Assembly: GCA_003511785.1 (NCBI GenBank)
Contig: DOIS01000278.1
Span: 1 to 6,818, forward strand
Direction: 5' to 3'
Source: Paracoccaceae bacterium
GTDB lineage: Bacteria > Pseudomonadota > Alphaproteobacteria > Rhodobacterales > Rhodobacteraceae
Length of the DNA: 6,818 bases
The notes below the pieces were generated by a model. That model made no database searches. It was given only the letters and a program-made list of their open reading frames with translations, and was not told the origin of the DNA. Shown piece after piece: positions 6,386-6,818 of this stretch (within the stretch, counting starts at the first letter, position 1; the number at the start of each line of letters is the position of its first letter). Made by a program: the position numbers and the translations under genes.

Positions 6386-6818
6386 CGCGCTTGGTGAAAG
6401 GGATGATCGTGAAGTCCGGGGTGATCGCGCCCGGTCCCTTCATGTGAATGACTTCTGATGCAATCGGCGCAAAGCCCGCATAGAAGTGCTGGGAACTTTT
6501 CACCACCACGGCCTTCATCGCGCCGAGGTCGATCCCGAGATCGGTGAAGGCGCTGGGGTGAAAGGTCTGGCTGCGCAGGTCGTTCACGACCAGGTGCACA
6601 CCGCCATCCGTCTCGAGCCAGACGGCGTTGCCCATCGGCATATGGCTGCCGCCAAGCTCCTGGCGCATGTCGTTTTTCACAGCCCGCACGGTCACGCGCA
6701 GATCGACCGGATCGCCCGATGCCTTGCCCAGCTTGCCGCCCAGCCGGACATCCATGCATGTGCCGACCCCGGCCTCGGTGCACATGCGCACCAGGACCGG
6801 GTCCCAGTAGATGCCGAG
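6345..6818 (-). CDS. M81 (MlrC-like) metallopeptidase family protein, C-terminal part
   Basis: The last 157 residues of a protein cut by the right edge; full-length relatives are about 490-500 residues. What is visible is the MlrC C-terminal domain: LGIYWDPVLVRMCTEAGVG, then LGGKLGKASGDPVDL (about 26-40), and the strongly conserved VVVKSSQHFYAGFAPIA (104-120) followed by VIHMKGPGAITPDF. The founding member, MlrC, degrades linearised microcystin, but most family members are of unknown substrate and sit in amino-acid or peptide catabolic clusters, so the microcystin name should not be carried over. The N-terminal metal-binding domain lies outside the window and cannot be checked. It is the most upstream gene seen in the leftward operon and overlaps the hydrolase by up to 41 bases, which suggests coupled expression. 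Confidence 0.9.
   Translation of the reverse strand, partial: LGIYWDPVLVRMCTEAGVGTCMDVRLGGKLGKASGDPVDLRVTVRAVKNDMRQELGGSHMPMGNAVWLETDGGVHLVVNDLRSQTFHPSAFTDLGIDLGAMKAVVVKSSQHFYAGFAPIASEVIHMKGPGAITPDFTIIPFTKRDDRYWPKTENPFD

Overview
The window is GC-rich, densely packed bacterial DNA with almost no non-coding sequence. Codons mostly end in G or C, and genes join through four-base stop/start overlaps. The only clearly AT-rich stretch is a 70-base divergent promoter region (2391-2460). Together with a five-step type histidine-degradation set (HutF rather than a direct formiminoglutamase), this suggests an alphaproteobacterium, most likely of the Rhodobacterales type. That assignment is inference from gene content and composition; no rRNA gene is present.

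Left and centre (1-4523) form a histidine-utilisation (hut) locus with two divergent arms. The leftward arm carries hutI (imidazolonepropionase) then hutH (histidine ammonia-lyase, cut by the left edge). The rightward arm carries hutF (formimidoylglutamate deiminase) then hutC (GntR/UTRA repressor). HutH turns histidine into urocanate, HutI opens the imidazolone ring to formiminoglutamate, and HutF deiminates that to N-formylglutamate. HutU (urocanase) and HutG (N-formylglutamate deformylase) are not in the window and probably lie past the left edge. The 70-base gap holds a perfect 19-base palindrome overlapping a second inverted repeat, the best candidate operator for HutC.

The most notable lesion is in hutI. 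The start at 2390 and the natural stop at 1190 are in different frames. The shift lies in a GC-dinucleotide run at 1330-1337, where one two-base unit appears to be missing. As a result the HutI frame misses its own stop and runs, without any stop, directly into hutH in frame. The literal sequence therefore encodes HutI(1-353), then 46 out-of-frame residues, then HutH. This is a real frameshift, a slippage variant or a sequence error. hutH keeps its own strong Shine-Dalgarno sequence and ATG.

Right (4542-6818) is a separate leftward operon converging on hutC with an 18-base gap. In transcription order it holds the C-terminal part of an M81/MlrC-family metallopeptidase-like protein (cut by the right edge), an alpha/beta hydrolase resembling the maspardin group, and an ornithine cyclodeaminase/mu-crystallin family protein that lacks the aspartate expected of a true ornithine cyclodeaminase. 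The three genes overlap and look like one small catabolic module, perhaps for an amide, imine or modified amino-acid substrate. That substrate is not known. No RNA genes, mobile elements or CRISPR arrays were seen.
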